A stretch of 64,000 nucleotides of DNA from Bacilli bacterium (GTDB taxonomy: Bacteria > Bacillota_I > Bacilli_A > RF39 > UBA660): contig JAFYEA010000017.1 in assembly GCA_017544525.1 (NCBI GenBank), forward strand, positions 1 through 64,000, read 5' to 3'. Numbering within the stretch: the stretch's first letter is position 1; every line of letters begins with the position of its first letter. The notes beneath the pieces were generated by a model, which did not search any database, had not been told where the DNA came from, and saw nothing but the letters and a program-made list of their open reading frames with translations. The position numbers and the translations under genes are program-made. Of the stretch, positions 27,854 through 37,900 are shown one piece after another.

Positions 27854-27877
27854 AAATTATTTCCCGGGAAATAATTT
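27854..27877. promoter_or_regulatory. Noc-binding site (NBS)
   Basis: A perfect 24-base palindrome centred on CCCGGG contains the known 14-base Bacillus Noc-binding consensus ATTTCCCGGGAAAT at 27859-27872. It lies 2 bases after the gyrA stop. GC-only hexamers are very rare in this genome, so chance is unlikely. It fits the Noc homologue at 11439-12539. Confidence 0.85.
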
Positions 27878-27883
27878 AAGGTA

Positions 27884-27899
27884 TGTTTCACGTGAAACA
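27884..27899. promoter_or_regulatory. parS centromere site 1
   Basis: TGTTTCACGTGAAACA is a perfect palindromic parS, matching the Spo0J/ParB-binding consensus. The palindrome extends outward (27878-27905), and could also act as a hairpin terminator for gyrA. Confidence 0.92.
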
Positions 27900-27924
27900 T
27901 ACCTTTAATATTTTTAAATTTAAA

Positions 27925-27940
27925 TGTTTCACGTGAAACA
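27925..27940. promoter_or_regulatory. parS centromere site 2
   Basis: A second perfect TGTTTCACGTGAAACA, 41 bases from the first. It ends just before the -35 of the SRP RNA promoter, so Spo0J bound here could affect that promoter. Confidence 0.92.
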
Positions 27941-27943
27941 TTA

Positions 27944-27972
27944 TTGCAATTAATTCTATATAATAGTATAAT
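27944..27972 (+). promoter_or_regulatory. SRP RNA promoter
   Basis: TTGCAA (27944-27949) and TATAAT (27967-27972) are separated by 17 bases, placing the start of transcription at about 27979, where the SRP RNA begins. Confidence 0.75.
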
Positions 27973-27978
27973 TAAGAC

Positions 27979-28050
27979 GTGCAACAAATCTAAAATGAAT
28001 CAGGTCAGAGTCGGAAGACAGCAGCCTTAAGTTTGAAATTTGTGTGCACT
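27979..28050 (+). ncRNA. ffs: Signal recognition particle RNA (short, 4.5S-like)
   Basis: The RNA contains the SRP domain IV signature, CAGGTCAG ... GGAAG ... CAGCAGCC (about 28001-28025), closed by pairing of GTGCA..CAAAT at the 5' end with ATTTG..TGCAC at the 3' end, and ends in a T-run. At about 72 nucleotides it is a short form lacking the Alu domain found in Bacillus scRNA. It lies immediately before tadA and dnaX; in Bacillus it lies between them. Confidence 0.9.
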
Positions 28051-28070
28051 TTTTTTATTAGGAGTATAAA

Positions 28071-28469
28071 ATGAATAAATATAATATATTAAAAATATTA
28101 AATAAAAAAGCAATAAATAATGATGATGTACCTGTTTCTTGTTTAATAATAAAAGATGGAAAAATTATATCTAAAGCTTATAATAAAAGAAATAAGAATA
28201 AGAATCCATTTGATCATGCGGAAATAATAGCAATTCAAAAAGCATCAAAAAAATTAAAAACATATAATTTAAGTGATTGTGTTTTATATACAACATTAAA
28301 ACCATGCAGTATGTGTGAAGAAGTAATTAAAGAATCAAAAATAAAAAAAGTATATTATATTTTAGAAAAAACAAAAGAAGTTAAAAATATCATTAAATAT
28401 GAAAAAATAGATGATATAAACAAATATTTTGAACAAGAAATAAAGAGTTTTTTTAAAGAAAAAAGATAG
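28071..28469 (+). CDS. tadA: tRNA-specific adenosine deaminase-like protein
   Basis: TadA converts A34 to inosine in tRNA-Arg(ACG). The 132-residue protein has the zinc-deaminase motifs HAE (in DHAEIIAIQKA) and PCSMC. Identity is supported by position next to ffs and dnaX, as in Bacillus. It is somewhat shorter and more divergent than usual: the VPVGAVI segment reads VPVSCLI. A GGAGT site precedes the start. Confidence 0.85.
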   Translation: MNKYNILKILNKKAINNDDVPVSCLIIKDGKIISKAYNKRNKNKNPFDHAEIIAIQKASKKLKTYNLSDCVLYTTLKPCSMCEEVIKESKIKKVYYILEKTKEVKNIIKYEKIDDINKYFEQEIKSFFKEKR

Positions 28470-28487
28470 ATTAAAAACTCTTTTTTT
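28442..28487 (+). terminator. tadA terminator
   Basis: Stem AAAGAGTTTTT/AAAAACTCTTT followed by T-run; it overlaps the end of tadA. A TATAAT at 28490-28495 just after it could be the -10 for dnaX. Confidence 0.55.
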
Positions 28488-28513
28488 GTTATAATATTCA
28501 TGGAGGAAATAAT

Positions 28514-30145
28514 ATGTCATACATTACATTATATAGAAAATATAGACCACAAAAATTTGAAGATGTAGTTGGCCAAGAAACAACAAAAAAAATACTAATT
28601 AATAGCATTAAAAATAATAAAATTGGACACGCATATATTTTTAGTGGGCCAAGGGGAACTGGAAAAACAAGTATGGCAAAAATATTTGCGAAGGCAGTTA
28701 ATTGTGCAAATTTTGATAATGATATTTGCTGTGAATGTGAATACTGTAATATGATTACAGATGATTTAATTGATATTGTAGAAATTGATGCTGCAAGTAA
28801 TAATGGTGTTAATGAAATAAGAGAAATAAGAAATAATGTTAAAATGTTACCAACACTATTAAAATATAAGGTTTATATTATTGATGAAGTGCACATGCTA
28901 TCAAATAGTGCTTTTAATGCTTTATTAAAAACATTAGAAGAACCACCTAAACATGCAATTTTTATTTTGGCAACAACAGAAATTAATCAAATACCAAAGA
29001 CGGTTCTTTCAAGATGTCAAAAATTTGATTTTAAAAAAATTTCAAAAGAAAATATTATTGAAAGATTAAAATTTATTATAAAAGAGGAAAAAATTAAAAT
29101 TGAAGATGATATTATAGATTTAATAGCTGATCTAAGTGATGGTGGATTAAGAGATGCAATTAATCTTTTAGATCAAATTAACTCTATGGATAAAAAAGAA
29201 ATTACACAAACAGATGTTCTTAATTTAATTGGATTATTAGATGATAATAAAATATTTGAAATTTTTGATTATATTGTAGAATGCAATATTAAAAGTATTA
29301 TTGAATATATCGAAACATATAATGAAAAAGGAATTAATTATATATATTTAATTGAATCACTTGAAAAAATAATTAAAGATTTATTAATATTTAATCAAGT
29401 TGATAATTATTTTGATAAGAGTTATGAAGATAGACTTATAAGATATTCAAAGATTAATATTGATAAATTTATTAAAATGTCTGATGAATTATTTAAATTA
29501 AATAATGAAATAAAAAAATCAATCAATCAAAAAATGATAGTTGAAATATATTTATTAAGAATTGCTTTAATATTTAGTATTAGTAATCAAATAGAAAGAA
29601 AAAAAGAAAATCAAATAGACAATAAAAAAGATTTAACTATAAAACAAGATAATATAACAAAGAATATATCTAATAATGAAAATATAAGTAATGAAAACAA
29701 AGAAATAATAATAAACAATATATTATCAGATGCAAATAAAGATTTAAAAAATGAATTTTTAATATATTATGATAGTATTAATGAATATTTAACAGATAAA
29801 AGGTATAATAATATAGCTAATTTATTAAAAAATAGTGAACCAACCGTTGTTTCAAATAAAGGAATTTTATTTACATTTAAAGAAGATTTTGAAGTGTTAC
29901 TTTTCAATCAAAATGAAGATGATATAATAAAATTCTTAAATAAAATATATAATAAAAAATATACTGTTATTGCAATATCAAATAAAGAATGGAAAAGAAT
30001 CAAAGATGAATATATTAAAAATATAAAATTAGGAAAAAAGTATGTTTATATAGAACCAAAAAAAATAAAAACAAATAAAAAAACAAACGAATTTAAGGAA
30101 AATGTTGAAAATATTTTTGGAGAAGATATAATAAAAGAAGATTGA
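28514..30145 (+). CDS. dnaX: DNA polymerase III subunits gamma/tau
   Basis: DnaX is the clamp-loader ATPase. The 543-residue protein begins MSYITLYRKYRPQKFEDVVGQE and has Walker A GPRGTGKTS. A four-Cys zinc module (CANFDNDICCECEYC), Walker B VYIIDEVHML and sensor SRC (SRCQKFDF) follow. The C-terminal part is Asn/Lys-rich and low in conservation. A GGAGGA site precedes the ATG. Confidence 0.95.
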   Translation: MSYITLYRKYRPQKFEDVVGQETTKKILINSIKNNKIGHAYIFSGPRGTGKTSMAKIFAKAVNCANFDNDICCECEYCNMITDDLIDIVEIDAASNNGVNEIREIRNNVKMLPTLLKYKVYIIDEVHMLSNSAFNALLKTLEEPPKHAIFILATTEINQIPKTVLSRCQKFDFKKISKENIIERLKFIIKEEKIKIEDDIIDLIADLSDGGLRDAINLLDQINSMDKKEITQTDVLNLIGLLDDNKIFEIFDYIVECNIKSIIEYIETYNEKGINYIYLIESLEKIIKDLLIFNQVDNYFDKSYEDRLIRYSKINIDKFIKMSDELFKLNNEIKKSINQKMIVEIYLLRIALIFSISNQIERKKENQIDNKKDLTIKQDNITKNISNNENISNENKEIIINNILSDANKDLKNEFLIYYDSINEYLTDKRYNNIANLLKNSEPTVVSNKGILFTFKEDFEVLLFNQNEDDIIKFLNKIYNKKYTVIAISNKEWKRIKDEYIKNIKLGKKYVYIEPKKIKTNKKTNEFKENVENIFGEDIIKED

Positions 30146-30158
30146 AAGGAGAAATATT

Positions 30159-30452
30159 ATGAATATTCAAGCAATGATGGCTCAAGCAAAAAAAATTCAA
30201 AAAGAAATAGAAAAAACAAGTGAGGAAATTGATAGTACAATTTTTAATTATGAAAATGAAAATATATTAATAGAGTGTTATGGTAGTAATAAAATTAAAA
30301 GTATTAATATAAAAAACGATGAAATATTAGAAGATAAGGAAATGCTTGGAGATATATTATTAGTAGGAATTAATAATATAATGGATCAAATATCAAAAAC
30401 AAAGGAACAAAAACTAGGAAAATATACTAATGGACTAGGAGGTTTATTCTAA
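30159..30452 (+). CDS. ebfC: Nucleoid-associated protein YbaB/EbfC family
   Basis: This 97-residue protein matches the YbaB/YaaK family: MNIQAMMAQAKKIQKE at the N-terminus and LGKYTNGLGGLF at the C-terminus. These proteins form dimeric, tweezer-like DNA binders. It sits between dnaX and recR, the conserved order in most bacteria. Confidence 0.92.
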   Translation: MNIQAMMAQAKKIQKEIEKTSEEIDSTIFNYENENILIECYGSNKIKSINIKNDEILEDKEMLGDILLVGINNIMDQISKTKEQKLGKYTNGLGGLF

Positions 30453-30455
30453 TTT

Positions 30456-31052
30456 ATGAGTATTCCTAGATCTTTTTCTAATTTGGTCAATAGTTTTAGT
30501 ATATTACCGGGTGTTGGAGAAAAAACAGCGGAAAGATATGTATATGCTATATATGAAAAAGAAAATGAAGATATTGAAAAATTAGCCGAAGCATTAATAG
30601 AATTTAAAAAAAATATAAAGAATTGTTCAATATGTGGTTGTTTAAGTGATAGTGAAATATGCGATATTTGTTCAAATAATAAAAGAAAAAAAGACACTAT
30701 TTGTGTAGTAGAAGATTCAAAAAGTGTTTTTTCAATAGATAAAACAAATAAATATGATGGATATTATCATGTTTTAGGTGGTTTAATATCACCAATAGAT
30801 GGCAAAAATCCAGAAGATTTAAATATAAGTAGTTTAATTAATAGAATAAATAAAGATGTAAAGGAAGTAATAATAGCTCTAAATCCATCTATTGAAGGAG
30901 AGGTAACATCATTATATTTACAAAAAATATTAGAAAAGTATAATTTAAAAGTATCTAGATTATCATATGGAATACCAATGGGAAGTGAAATAGAATATTT
31001 AGATCCATTTATGATTTCAAAAGCTCTTGATGATAGAAAAATAATTTCATAA
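30456..31052 (+). CDS. recR: Recombination protein RecR
   Basis: RecR works with RecF and RecO in gap repair. The 198-residue protein has a helix-hairpin-helix motif (LPGVGEKTAERY), the four-Cys zinc finger (CSICGCLSDSEICDIC) and a TOPRIM domain (CVVEDSKSV, EVIIALNPSIEGE). Length is standard. A GGAGG lies upstream with a rather long spacing of 13 bases. Confidence 0.94.
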   Translation: MSIPRSFSNLVNSFSILPGVGEKTAERYVYAIYEKENEDIEKLAEALIEFKKNIKNCSICGCLSDSEICDICSNNKRKKDTICVVEDSKSVFSIDKTNKYDGYYHVLGGLISPIDGKNPEDLNISSLINRINKDVKEVIIALNPSIEGEVTSLYLQKILEKYNLKVSRLSYGIPMGSEIEYLDPFMISKALDDRKIIS

Positions 31053-31090
31053 TATGTGTATTAAAGAATAATCATTATTAGGTGATATTA

Positions 31091-31267
31091 ATGATTATAT
31101 ATATAATAAAAAAAATTGTTTATTCAATTTGTTTAATATATACTATAAACATATTTATTTCAAAAAAGGGGAAAATGATACCAATAAATTATTATACAAT
31201 TATTTTTACTTCTCTTTTTGATTTTATAGCTATATTTATATTAATATATTTAAAATATTATTGTTAA
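31091..31267 (+). CDS. bofA: BofA family protein (sigma-K processing checkpoint)
   Basis: BofA inhibits SpoIVFB, controlling pro-sigma-K processing late in sporulation. This 58-residue protein is mostly hydrophobic (two membrane segments) and its C-terminal half, IPINYYTIIFTSLFDFIAI, follows the BofA family pattern around (V/I)PIN. Position after recR matches Bacillus, where yaaL intervenes. It is shorter than Bacillus BofA (87). I chose the ATG at 31091, preceded by AGGTGAT; a GTG three codons earlier sits within that site. Similarity is modest, but context is strong. Confidence 0.7.
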   Translation: MIIYIIKKIVYSICLIYTINIFISKKGKMIPINYYTIIFTSLFDFIAIFILIYLKYYC

Positions 31268-31277
31268 GGAGGTTATT

Positions 31278-32027
31278 TTGAAAAATTTATTAGATTATTT
31301 TAGTAAAATAGATGAAGAAAAAATATCACATGCTTATATTATTTCAAATACCAACTTAATTAGTATTAAAGAAAATTTAGAATTTATTATTTCAAAATAC
31401 ATATTTAAAAGTAATATTAAGATTGATAGTAATGTAGATATAATAGTTTTAAAAGCTAATGAAATTTATGTTTCAAAAGAAGATATTAAAAATTTAATTA
31501 AAGATATTTCTACAACCTCACAATTTAATGATAGAAAGGTGTATATAATAGATGGTTTTGAATTGTTGAATGATTATTGCTATAATGCAATTCTAAAAAC
31601 ATTGGAAGAACCTTCAACTAATGTTTATGCTTTTTTAATAACAAATAATATTGAAAAAATTAAAGAGACCATTATTAGTAGATGTCAAAAAATTATAATA
31701 AACAATAGTGAAAAAATAAATTATGATGATAAAATTATAGAAATATCAAACAAAATAATAAAATTAGATAATAATAAAAACATTTTTTTATATAAAGAAA
31801 TATATAATGAAATATCTGATTTAAAAGAATTGAGTAATATACTAGACTATTTATTAAATTACTATTTTGATAAAATAAAAAAAGATAATTTTAATGAAGA
31901 AGAAAGTTTATTAAAAAAATATTCAAAAAGAATTATAAGTTTAAATAATATTATTTCATTAACTAATAATAATTTAAATAAAAATTTAACCATAGATAGA
32001 TTAATGGTGGAAATGTGGAGATATTAA
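31278..32027 (+). CDS. holB: DNA polymerase III delta-prime subunit
   Basis: HolB is a clamp-loader subunit. The 249-residue protein resembles the DnaX AAA+ fold (VYIIDGFELLNDYCYNAILK, LEEPSTNVYAFLI, SRCQKI) but lacks a Walker A motif, as expected for delta-prime. It starts with TTG, with a strong TAAGGAGG site 5 bases upstream. Placement before ricT is as in Bacillus. Confidence 0.88.
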   Translation: MKNLLDYFSKIDEEKISHAYIISNTNLISIKENLEFIISKYIFKSNIKIDSNVDIIVLKANEIYVSKEDIKNLIKDISTTSQFNDRKVYIIDGFELLNDYCYNAILKTLEEPSTNVYAFLITNNIEKIKETIISRCQKIIINNSEKINYDDKIIEISNKIIKLDNNKNIFLYKEIYNEISDLKELSNILDYLLNYYFDKIKKDNFNEEESLLKKYSKRIISLNNIISLTNNNLNKNLTIDRLMVEMWRY

Positions 32028-32028
32028 A

Positions 32029-32829
32029 ATGAAAACAGTAGGCGTTGAATTTAAAAAAAATGGAAAACAATATATATTTTTTGATAATAATTTAGAATTA
32101 GAAATAGGTATGAATGTAATAGTTGATACTGAAAGAGGACTACAATTTGGTAAAATTGCATCAATTAATAATAAGGATGATAAAAAAGATCACATGAATG
32201 TAGTAAAAATAGCTAGTTCTAAAGACATAAAACAAAATGAATTAAATATTGAAGATGCTAAGGAAGCATTACAAAAAGCGGAAACACTTGTTAATAAACT
32301 AAATTTAGATATGAAATTAATAGATTCATATTACACTTTTGATAGAAAGCAGCTAGTTTTTCAATTCTTAGCAGATAATAGAATTGATTTTAGAGAATTA
32401 GCAAAACAATTAGCATCAATATATAAAACAAGAATAGAATTAAGACAAGTAGGAGTAAGAGATAAAGCAAAAGAAATATCAGGAATAGGACAATGTGGAA
32501 GAAAATTATGTTGTTCAACATTCTTAAATGATTTGGATTCTGTTGGAATTGCTCAAGTAAAAAATCAAAATTTAGCATTAAATCCATCAAAAATAAATGG
32601 ACTTTGTGGGAGACTTTTATGTTGTTTAAAATATGAAGACGATTTATATTCTAAATATAGAAAAGATTTACCAGAAGTAGGAGATAAAATAACGTATAAT
32701 GGAAACGAGTGTACAGTAATATCATTGGATATACCAAGAAGAAAATATGTATTATTATCAGAAGATAATGAAAAATATGAGGTAGAAGTTCCTTATGAAG
32801 AAAATAAAAGAAGAAAAAATAATAAATGA
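32029..32829 (+). CDS. ricT: RicT (YaaT), PSP1 domain protein
   Basis: RicT is a subunit of the RicTAF iron-sulfur complex, which in Bacillus is needed for sporulation and competence and controls RNase Y processing. The 266-residue protein has the PSP1 domain with two Cys clusters, CGRKLCCSTFL and LCGRLLCC, the ligands for Fe-S clusters. It is 1 base after holB and overlaps the next gene by 35 bases. YabA, found next in Bacillus, is missing. Together with ComK and sporulation genes it fits a developmental programme. Confidence 0.93.
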   Translation: MKTVGVEFKKNGKQYIFFDNNLELEIGMNVIVDTERGLQFGKIASINNKDDKKDHMNVVKIASSKDIKQNELNIEDAKEALQKAETLVNKLNLDMKLIDSYYTFDRKQLVFQFLADNRIDFRELAKQLASIYKTRIELRQVGVRDKAKEISGIGQCGRKLCCSTFLNDLDSVGIAQVKNQNLALNPSKINGLCGRLLCCLKYEDDLYSKYRKDLPEVGDKITYNGNECTVISLDIPRRKYVLLSEDNEKYEVEVPYEENKRRKNNK

Positions 32830-33532
32830 TTTAGTATATTTTAAAGATTTGAAAATTGTTCAAAATAAGAATTATTTTAATTTTAGTTTAGATTCGGTTT
32901 TATTGCCGAGTTTTGTTATTATTAATCCTAATACTAAGAAAATATTAGATTTATGTACAGGAAATGCGCCAATACCTTTAATATTATCAACTAAAACAAA
33001 TGCTGAAATAATTGGGGTGGAAATACAAAAAGAAATATATGATTTAGCAGTAGAAAGTGTAAAAATAAATAAAAAAGATAATATTAAAATTATTAATAAA
33101 GACGTAAAAGATATTATAAATGATTATGAAACAGATACCTTTGATTTAATAACATGTAATCCACCATACTTTAAATACATAGAAAGTAGCAAAATAAATT
33201 TAAACGAACAAAAAACTATAGCTCGACATGAAGTAAATATAAATATAGAGGATATATTAAAATTATCAAAAAAATTACTTAAAAATGGTGGTTCTTTATG
33301 TATAATACATAGAACTGATAGATTAATAGAAATAATAGAGCTATTTAAAAAATATAATATAGAACCAAAAAGAATTCAATTAATATATCCAAAAGTAGAT
33401 AGTGAATCTAATTTATTTTTAATTGATGGAAGAAAAAATGGAAAAACAGGATTAAAACTATTAAGGCCATTATTTGTTCATAATGAAGATGGATCTTATA
33501 AAGATGAAATATTAAAGATATTTGGGAAGTGA
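32795..33532 (+). CDS. trmN6: tRNA1(Val) A37 N6-methyltransferase-like (TrmN6)
   Basis: The 245-residue protein is an N6-adenine methyltransferase: SAM motif ILDLCTGNAPIPLIL and catalytic LITCNPPYFK. Similarity and place (ricT-yabB in Bacillus) support the TrmN6/YabB family. It starts inside ricT, giving 35 bases of overlap. A GAGG sequence precedes the start. The exact substrate is inferred from the family. Confidence 0.85.
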   Translation: MKKIKEEKIINDLVYFKDLKIVQNKNYFNFSLDSVLLPSFVIINPNTKKILDLCTGNAPIPLILSTKTNAEIIGVEIQKEIYDLAVESVKINKKDNIKIINKDVKDIINDYETDTFDLITCNPPYFKYIESSKINLNEQKTIARHEVNINIEDILKLSKKLLKNGGSLCIIHRTDRLIEIIELFKKYNIEPKRIQLIYPKVDSESNLFLIDGRKNGKTGLKLLRPLFVHNEDGSYKDEILKIFGK

Positions 33533-33537
33533 TTTAA

Positions 33538-34374
33538 TTGATACAAAGAAGTTATAATTCAAGCAATTATGGTAAATTATATCTAATACCAACACCTATA
33601 GGAAATTTAGAAGATATAACATTCAGAGCAATAAATATTTTAAAAGAGGTAGACACAATATATGCAGAAGATACTAGGGAAACAAAAATATTATTGAAGA
33701 AATATGATATTAATAAAAAAGTTGAATCATGTCATAAATATTCAGAAATGATGCATAAAGATAAAATAATTAGTATCTTAAAAGAAGGAAAAAAAATAGG
33801 GTATGTTACAGATAGAGGGACTCCATTAATAAGTGACCCTGGAAATATAATAGTTGAAGAAGTTATAAAAAATAATATAGATGTAATTGCTTTACCTGGA
33901 CCAAATGCTTTATTACCAGCTATAAATATGTCAGGTATATCTAATGAAAAATTTTTATTCTATGGTTTTTTAAATAATAAAAGTAGTATGCAAAAAAAGG
34001 AATTAATAGACTTAAAAGATGAAAAATATACATTAATATTTTATGAATCGCCATTTAGAATAAAAGAAACACTTAAAAATATGTTAGAAGTTTTTGGTAA
34101 TAGAAAAGCAGCAGTAGTGAGAGAAATATCAAAAATATATGAAGAAGTAAATAGAGATAATATTTCTAAATTAATAGAATATTGTGATAAAATAAAAGGG
34201 GAAATAGTAATAGTAGTTGAAGGAAAAAGAGAAATATCAGATAATTATGATCATAAAAATGAATTTGAAAATCTAGTTAAAAAAGGATATTCTAAAAGAG
34301 ATGCTATTAGAGAAATATCTGATAAATATAATATAAGTAAAAATAAATTATATGAAGAACTAAAGGAGGTATAA
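33538..34374 (+). CDS. rsmI: 16S rRNA (cytidine1402-2'-O)-methyltransferase
   Basis: RsmI methylates the ribose of C1402 in 16S rRNA. The 278-residue protein has the N-terminal signature GKLYLIPTPIGNLEDIT, AEDTR and LISDPG, and the GPNALLPA motif. It begins with a TTG codon, with GGAAGTG upstream. It lies 5 bases after trmN6. YazA, between them in Bacillus, is absent. Confidence 0.93.
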   Translation: MIQRSYNSSNYGKLYLIPTPIGNLEDITFRAINILKEVDTIYAEDTRETKILLKKYDINKKVESCHKYSEMMHKDKIISILKEGKKIGYVTDRGTPLISDPGNIIVEEVIKNNIDVIALPGPNALLPAINMSGISNEKFLFYGFLNNKSSMQKKELIDLKDEKYTLIFYESPFRIKETLKNMLEVFGNRKAAVVREISKIYEEVNRDNISKLIEYCDKIKGEIVIVVEGKREISDNYDHKNEFENLVKKGYSKRDAIREISDKYNISKNKLYEELKEV

Positions 34375-34375
34375 A

Positions 34376-34927
34376 ATGAAATTAATAGTTGGACTTGGTA
34401 ATCCAGGTAAGAAATATGAATTAACAAGACACAATTGTGGATTTTTAATAATTGACAATTTTGCTAAAAAGCATTGTCTTTCATTTAAGAGTAAATATAA
34501 TGGATTATATACAGAACAACTAATAAATGGAGAAAAAGTCATTTTATTAAAACCTCAAACATATATGAATTTATCAGGAAATTGTGTTCAAAAATTTGTT
34601 AAATTTTATAATATAGATATGAATGATTTATATGTTATACATGATGATATAAATTTTGAAGTGGGAAAATACAAAATACGAAGAAATGGTAGTGACGGAG
34701 GACACAATGGTATAAAAAGTATTATCCACTCACTAAATAGTCAAGATTTTCATAGAATTAAAATAGGTATTAATAAAAATGAGATACCACTTGAAGACTA
34801 TGTTTTACAAAAAATACCTAGAAAAGAATTTGAAATAATTAAAAAAGTAATAGAAGAAGTATCAAATATAATAGAAGATGTAACTATATTTAATATTGAT
34901 AAAATAATGGAAAAATACAATAGCTAA
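34376..34927 (+). CDS. pth: Peptidyl-tRNA hydrolase
   Basis: Pth recycles peptidyl-tRNA. The 183-residue protein has the family start MKLIVGLGNPGKKYELTRHN with the catalytic His in TRHN, the LLKPQTYMNLSG block, and IHDDINFEVG and GGHNGIKSI. It is also called spoVC in Bacillus because a mutation there blocks spore coat formation. It follows rsmI by 1 base and precedes mfd directly. Confidence 0.95.
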   Translation: MKLIVGLGNPGKKYELTRHNCGFLIIDNFAKKHCLSFKSKYNGLYTEQLINGEKVILLKPQTYMNLSGNCVQKFVKFYNIDMNDLYVIHDDINFEVGKYKIRRNGSDGGHNGIKSIIHSLNSQDFHRIKIGINKNEIPLEDYVLQKIPRKEFEIIKKVIEEVSNIIEDVTIFNIDKIMEKYNS

Positions 34928-34928
34928 A

Positions 34929-37900
34929 ATGAAAAAGGAATTATATAATAAACTATTTGATTTTGATATTAATAAATATAAAAAAATATCAGTTACTAAA
35001 AATGAAATATATAATCAATTGTTGTTATATATCTTTTTTTCATGTAAAAAGAATATATTAATTGTTATGCCAACATTAAATGAGGCAAATGAACTATATA
35101 ATGAATTAAAAAACTATATTGATGAAGTATATTTATTTCCTGAAGATGATTTTATGAGTAAAAAATCAATAGCTGCCTCTCCAGAATTGTTATTTATGAG
35201 GGTAAAACTATTAAATAAAATAAATGACAAAGAAAAAAAGATAGTTATATGTCATTTGAATAGTTTTATAAAAAAACTACCAAGTAAAAAAGAATATGAG
35301 AATAAAAAAATAGAATTAAGAGTCAACAGTAAAATAAATAGAAAAGAACTAATTAGTAATTTAATAAATATAGGATATAAAAAAGAAAGTATTGTATATA
35401 ATACATCTGAATTTTCAGTTAGAGGTTTTGTTATAGATATATTTCCAATAAATGAAGAAAATCCAATTAGAATAGAATTGTTTGATGATGAAATAGAAAA
35501 AATTAAATATTTTGATATTAAAGATCAAAAATCAATTAAGGAAATAGATAATATTACTATAGGTGTAATTAAAGATGAAGATCTAAATAATAATTCAACA
35601 ATAAGAGATTACATAGACAATAGCTATGTAATATTTAATAATATTAATCAAATTAAAGCACAAGAAAAAATGATAATGCCACAAATTAAATATCTTAATA
35701 TTCAAAATGAAATATTTAGTTTATCTAAATTAATAGAAAAAGATGATATTTATTTTAATACAATAGATAATAAAAATTGTGATTTAATAATAAAGTCATC
35801 ATCAATAGAAAAATATAATTTAAATAAAGAAAAATTCTTAGAAGATATTATAAGAAATAAAGGATTGTTATTTACAAAAAATGAAAAATTAATAAAAGAA
35901 TTCAAAAATATAGTAAAAATAGAAAAAAATACATTAAATAATGGTTTTGTGTATAATAATATGTATTTTTATAGTGAAAATAATTTATTTAATAATTATA
36001 TTACAAGAAACAATATAAAAGAAATGTCAATTGGAAGTAAAATTTCTTCTATTGATAGTCTTAATATTGGAGATTATGTAGTTCATAGAAAGTCAGGTAT
36101 AGGAATATATAGAGGATTAACAACAATAGAAAAGAATGGAATTAAAAAAGATTATCTTTTAATACAATATAAAGGTAATGATAAATTATATATGCCTGTT
36201 GAGGATATATCTAAACTATATAAATATTCTTCTAAAGAAGGAACTGTTCCAACAATTAATAAATTGAACAGTATTGAATGGACAAAAACAAAATTAAAAA
36301 TAAAAGAAAGAATAAAAAATATAACAGGAGAATTATTAAAAATTTATAAAGAAAGAAATAAAGCATCAGTTGTACCATTTAAACCTGATGACGAAAATCA
36401 AATATTATTTGAGAATGAATTTGAATATGAAGAAACTGTTGATCAACTAAAAGTTTCAGATGAAATAAAAAAAGATTTAGAAAAAAATAGACCAATGGAT
36501 AGATTATTGTGTGGTGATGTTGGTTATGGAAAGACAGAAGTAATATTTAGAGCTATTTTCAAAACAATAATAAATGGAAAACAGGTGGCATATTTGTGTC
36601 CAACAACATTGTTATCTCACCAACAATATAATTCAGCGTTAGAACGCTTTAAAAATTATGGGATTAATATAGATATAATTAATAGACATTATACAAATAA
36701 ACAAGTACAAGAAAAGTTAAAAAAATTAAAAGAAGGTAAAATAGATTTAATAGTAGGAACTCATAGACTATTAAGTAAAGATGTGGAATATAAAGATTTG
36801 GGATTGCTTGTAATAGATGAAGAGCATAGATTTGGTGTAGAGCAAAAGGAAAAAATAAAAAGTATGAAATCAAATGTGCATGTTTTATCAGTATCAGCTA
36901 CACCAATACCTAGAAGTTTGCAAATGTCTCTTGTTGGAATAAGAGATTTATCACTTATAGAAAGTGCTCCAAAAAATAGATATCCAGTTCAAACATATGT
37001 AATTGAATATAATGAAATGTTAATAAGAGAAGTAATATTAAAAGAAGTGTCTAGAAAAGGGCAAGCGTTTATTTTATATAATAATATTAATAATATGGAT
37101 TCATTAGTTCAAAAATATAAAAAATTAATACCAGAAGTAAGAATATGTTATGCTCATGGGAAAATGAGTAAAGATGAAATGAACGACATTGTATATGATT
37201 TTACAAATAAAAAATATGATGTTCTTGTTAGCACAACAATAATTGAAAATGGTATAGATATACCTAACGCTAACACAATAGTAGTTATTGATAGTGACAA
37301 ATATGGGTTAAGTCAGTTATATCAAATAAGGGGCAGAGTAGGTAGAGGTGATAAAATTGCTTTTGCTTATTTAATGTATAAAAAAGAAAAAGTATTGAAT
37401 ACAAACGCGATAAAAAGATTAGATGCAATTAAAGAATTTACTGAACTTGGAAGTGGGTATAAAATATCAATGAGGGATCTTGCAATAAGAGGTGCTGGAG
37501 ATATTCTTGGTAAAGAACAAGCAGGATTTATAGATTCAGTTGGCGTTGATATGTATTTAGAATTAATAAATGAAGAAGTAAAAGGTATTAATAATGATGA
37601 AGAAGAAGAGAAATCAGTAATACCAATTGAAGTTGAAACACATATAGATAAAGAATTAACTGAAGAAAGTAGTTTAATAATAGAATTACATAAAAAGATT
37701 AATGGAATAACAAACAAAAAAGAATTAAATAGTGTTTTATCAGAAATTAGAGATCGATATGGTATGACAAATAGTTCCTTAGAATTATATGCTCATGAAA
37801 AATATGTTGAAAAGCTATTAATTATTACAATGGTAAAAATAAATGAAAATGATAATTTAAAAACAGTATTGAAACTTAAAAGAGAAGTTTTTGAAAATAT

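Noticed and set aside
27793..27987. Small reverse frame over the NBS/parS region
   Set aside because: Runs through palindromic sites and the ffs promoter; its codons simply mirror these elements.
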